Below are positions 57,329 to 58,500 of a stretch of 58,500 bases of DNA, one piece after another (position 1 is the first letter of the stretch; every line of letters begins with the position of its first letter). Source of the DNA: Myxococcales bacterium (GTDB taxonomy: Bacteria; Myxococcota; Myxococcia; Myxococcales; Myxococcaceae); the NCBI GenBank assembly GCA_030681895.1, contig JAUXRI010000183.1:1-58500 (forward strand), read 5' to 3'. A model generated the notes under the pieces. That model ran no database searches and was not told the origin of the DNA. It worked only from the letters and a program-made list of their open reading frames with translations. A program made the translations under genes and the position numbers.

Positions 57329-58090
57329 GTGAAGATCGCCACCTGGAACATCAACAGCGTTCGCGCGCGCACCGAGCGGCTCCTCGAGTGGCTCGAGACG
57401 CGTTCGCCCGACGTCGTGTGTCTGCAAGAGACGAAGTGCACCGACGACCAGTTCCCCACGGCCGAGGTGCAGGCCGCCGGCTACCACGCGCAGCTCTTCG
57501 GTCAGAAGTCGTACAACGGCGTCGCGATTCTCTCGAAGCAGATCGTCACCGACGTGCGCCGCAACCTGGGCGACGACGACGAGCAGTCGCGCATCATCTC
57601 GGCGATGGCCGGCGGCATTCGGGTCGTCGGCCTCTACGCTCCCAACGGCCAGTCGATCGGTGCCGAGGCGTACCAGTACAAGCTGAAGTGGTACGCCGCG
57701 CTCACCCGCTGGCTCTCGTTCACGAAGGGCACGCCCACCCTGGTGTGCGGAGACTTCAACGTCGCGCCCGAGGAGATCGACGTCTACGACGTGCCGCTCT
57801 TCTCGGGCCAGACGCTCTTCTCTCCGAAGGAGCGCGCGGCGCTCAAGGCGCTCATCGACGCGCACGGCTTCGTCGATCTCTTCCGCGAGAAGCACCCTGG
57901 CGTGCAGGCGTTCTCGTGGTGGGACTATCGCGAGGGCGGCTTCGCGAAGAACAAGGGGCTGCGCATCGATCATGTGCTGGTGAGCCCTGATCTGGTGGCG
58001 CGTTGCACGTCGATCGAGATCGACCGCGACGCCCGAAAAGGAAAGCTGCCCAGCGACCACGCACCGGTGATCGCGACGTTCTCGACCTGA
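57329..58090 (+). CDS. xth: Exodeoxyribonuclease III
   Basis: A 253-residue protein, the usual length. It removes 3' blocks and cuts at abasic sites in DNA base-excision repair. Active-site segments are IATWNINSVRAR, VVCLQETKC (Glu), GVAILSK, VVGLYAPNG, LVCGDFNVAPEEIDVYD (Asp, Asn), FSWWDYR, LRIDHVLVS and LPSDHAPV (His). GTG start. It is divergent from cpaB. Confidence 0.95.
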   Translation: MKIATWNINSVRARTERLLEWLETRSPDVVCLQETKCTDDQFPTAEVQAAGYHAQLFGQKSYNGVAILSKQIVTDVRRNLGDDDEQSRIISAMAGGIRVVGLYAPNGQSIGAEAYQYKLKWYAALTRWLSFTKGTPTLVCGDFNVAPEEIDVYDVPLFSGQTLFSPKERAALKALIDAHGFVDLFREKHPGVQAFSWWDYREGGFAKNKGLRIDHVLVSPDLVARCTSIEIDRDARKGKLPSDHAPVIATFST

Positions 58091-58181
58091 ACCGGACAGG
58101 CAGGACCACGAGCGTGTCGTGTCGACTGTTCATATGCAGCGACGGGGCCTCGCGTATGGTCCCGCTCGGGGAGGCACACAT

Positions 58182-58500
58182 ATGGATGACGGATTCTCAC
58201 TCTCGTTGGCAGGCCTGATCTTCGGAAGCGTGGGCTGGTTCACCCTTCGCTACGTGATCTTCGGGTTCTTCACGGTGAATCAGGACGAGCGCGCCGTGAA
58301 GACCTCGTTCGGTCGCGCCCAGCGGCTGCAGACGACCACGCTCGACAACCCGATGGCCGAGCACCTTCGTCCCGACGAGCGCGAGCGCTACCGCTACCCG
58401 CAGGTGCGCGTCATTCAGCCCGGTGGCCCGTACTTCAAGTGGCCCTGGGAGAGGGTGCACAAGGTGAAGGTCGCGACCGAGACCGCCAACCTCGCGTTCG
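58182..58500 (+). CDS. SPFH/band-7 (stomatin-like) protein, N-terminal part (cut by window edge)
   Basis: The frame is open from the ATG at 58182 to the window end (106 codons). GGGGAGG lies seven bases upstream. An N-terminal membrane segment (LSLAGLIFGSVGWFTLRYVI) is followed by TVNQDERAVKTSFGRAQRL and YPQVRVIQPGGPYFKWPWE, the conserved start of an SPFH domain as in slipins, HflK and stomatins. Such proteins form membrane microdomains or protease regulators. Confidence 0.85.
   Translation, partial: MDDGFSLSLAGLIFGSVGWFTLRYVIFGFFTVNQDERAVKTSFGRAQRLQTTTLDNPMAEHLRPDERERYRYPQVRVIQPGGPYFKWPWERVHKVKVATETANLAF

Overview
The window reads as chromosome from a high-GC Myxococcota bacterium. The main pointers are a member of the DUF2378 family (54607-55143), which is largely confined to myxobacteria, a DUF1552/DUF1592-type gene pair, an FHA-GGDEF protein, two ECF sigma / anti-sigma modules, and about twelve lipoproteins, several carrying Asp-Ala-Gly, Gly-Ser or Gly-Thr linkers. 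Coding density is high. Many neighbours overlap by 1-4 bases (ATGA, GTGA, TTGA, TGATG). I saw no rRNA, tRNA, insertion sequence, phage or CRISPR array, and no gene-free stretch exceeds 300 bases.

Layout. 1-4013: two tandem paralogous lipoproteins with 18-bp coding repeats, a methyltransferase-like protein and small unknown genes, all on the minus strand. 4139-11552: metabolism and protein quality control (deoxynucleoside kinase, panB, panC, smpB, sspB). panB and panC are separated by an accessory block holding hipB-hipA, a VKOR-type membrane protein and a peptidoglycan-binding protein. 11600-16918: a di-heme lipoprotein, adenosine deaminase, and a PIG-V mannosyltransferase / O-antigen-ligase-like pair. 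16974-23860: a Cys-rich lipoprotein, an ECF sigma operon sharing its promoter sequence, a secreted protein, and the DUF1552 and DUF1592/1588 pair. 23971-30422: glgC, a gluconate-dehydrogenase-like subunit with a GMC oxidoreductase and a VWA lipoprotein, and an FHA-GGDEF protein. 30427-37116: a beta-barrel protein, a double cNMP-binding protein, Nfu, two methyltransferases and an M20 peptidase. 37271-41778: a second ECF sigma / FecR-type anti-sigma operon flanked on both sides by Cys-rich lipoproteins. 41850-48399: a hydrolase with an Rsm22-type protein, a large lipoprotein, and a NADase-type-domain protein coupled to a five-heme cytochrome. 48345-58500: DUF2071, an orphan ABC ATPase, an SDR, a di-heme cytochrome, an EF-hand-like protein, a lipase-like protein, DUF2378, HDOD, a GNAT remnant, CpaB, exodeoxyribonuclease III and the start of an SPFH protein.

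Two themes stand out. One is surface signalling: ECF modules sit beside Cys-rich lipoproteins, and in one case the sigma gene and the lipoprotein gene carry the same bipartite sequence just before their start codons, which suggests a small self-contained regulon. The other is periplasmic redox chemistry: four c-type cytochrome-like proteins, a GMC flavoprotein with its small subunit, and a VKOR protein. Functions are inferred from motifs read by eye; no database search was run.
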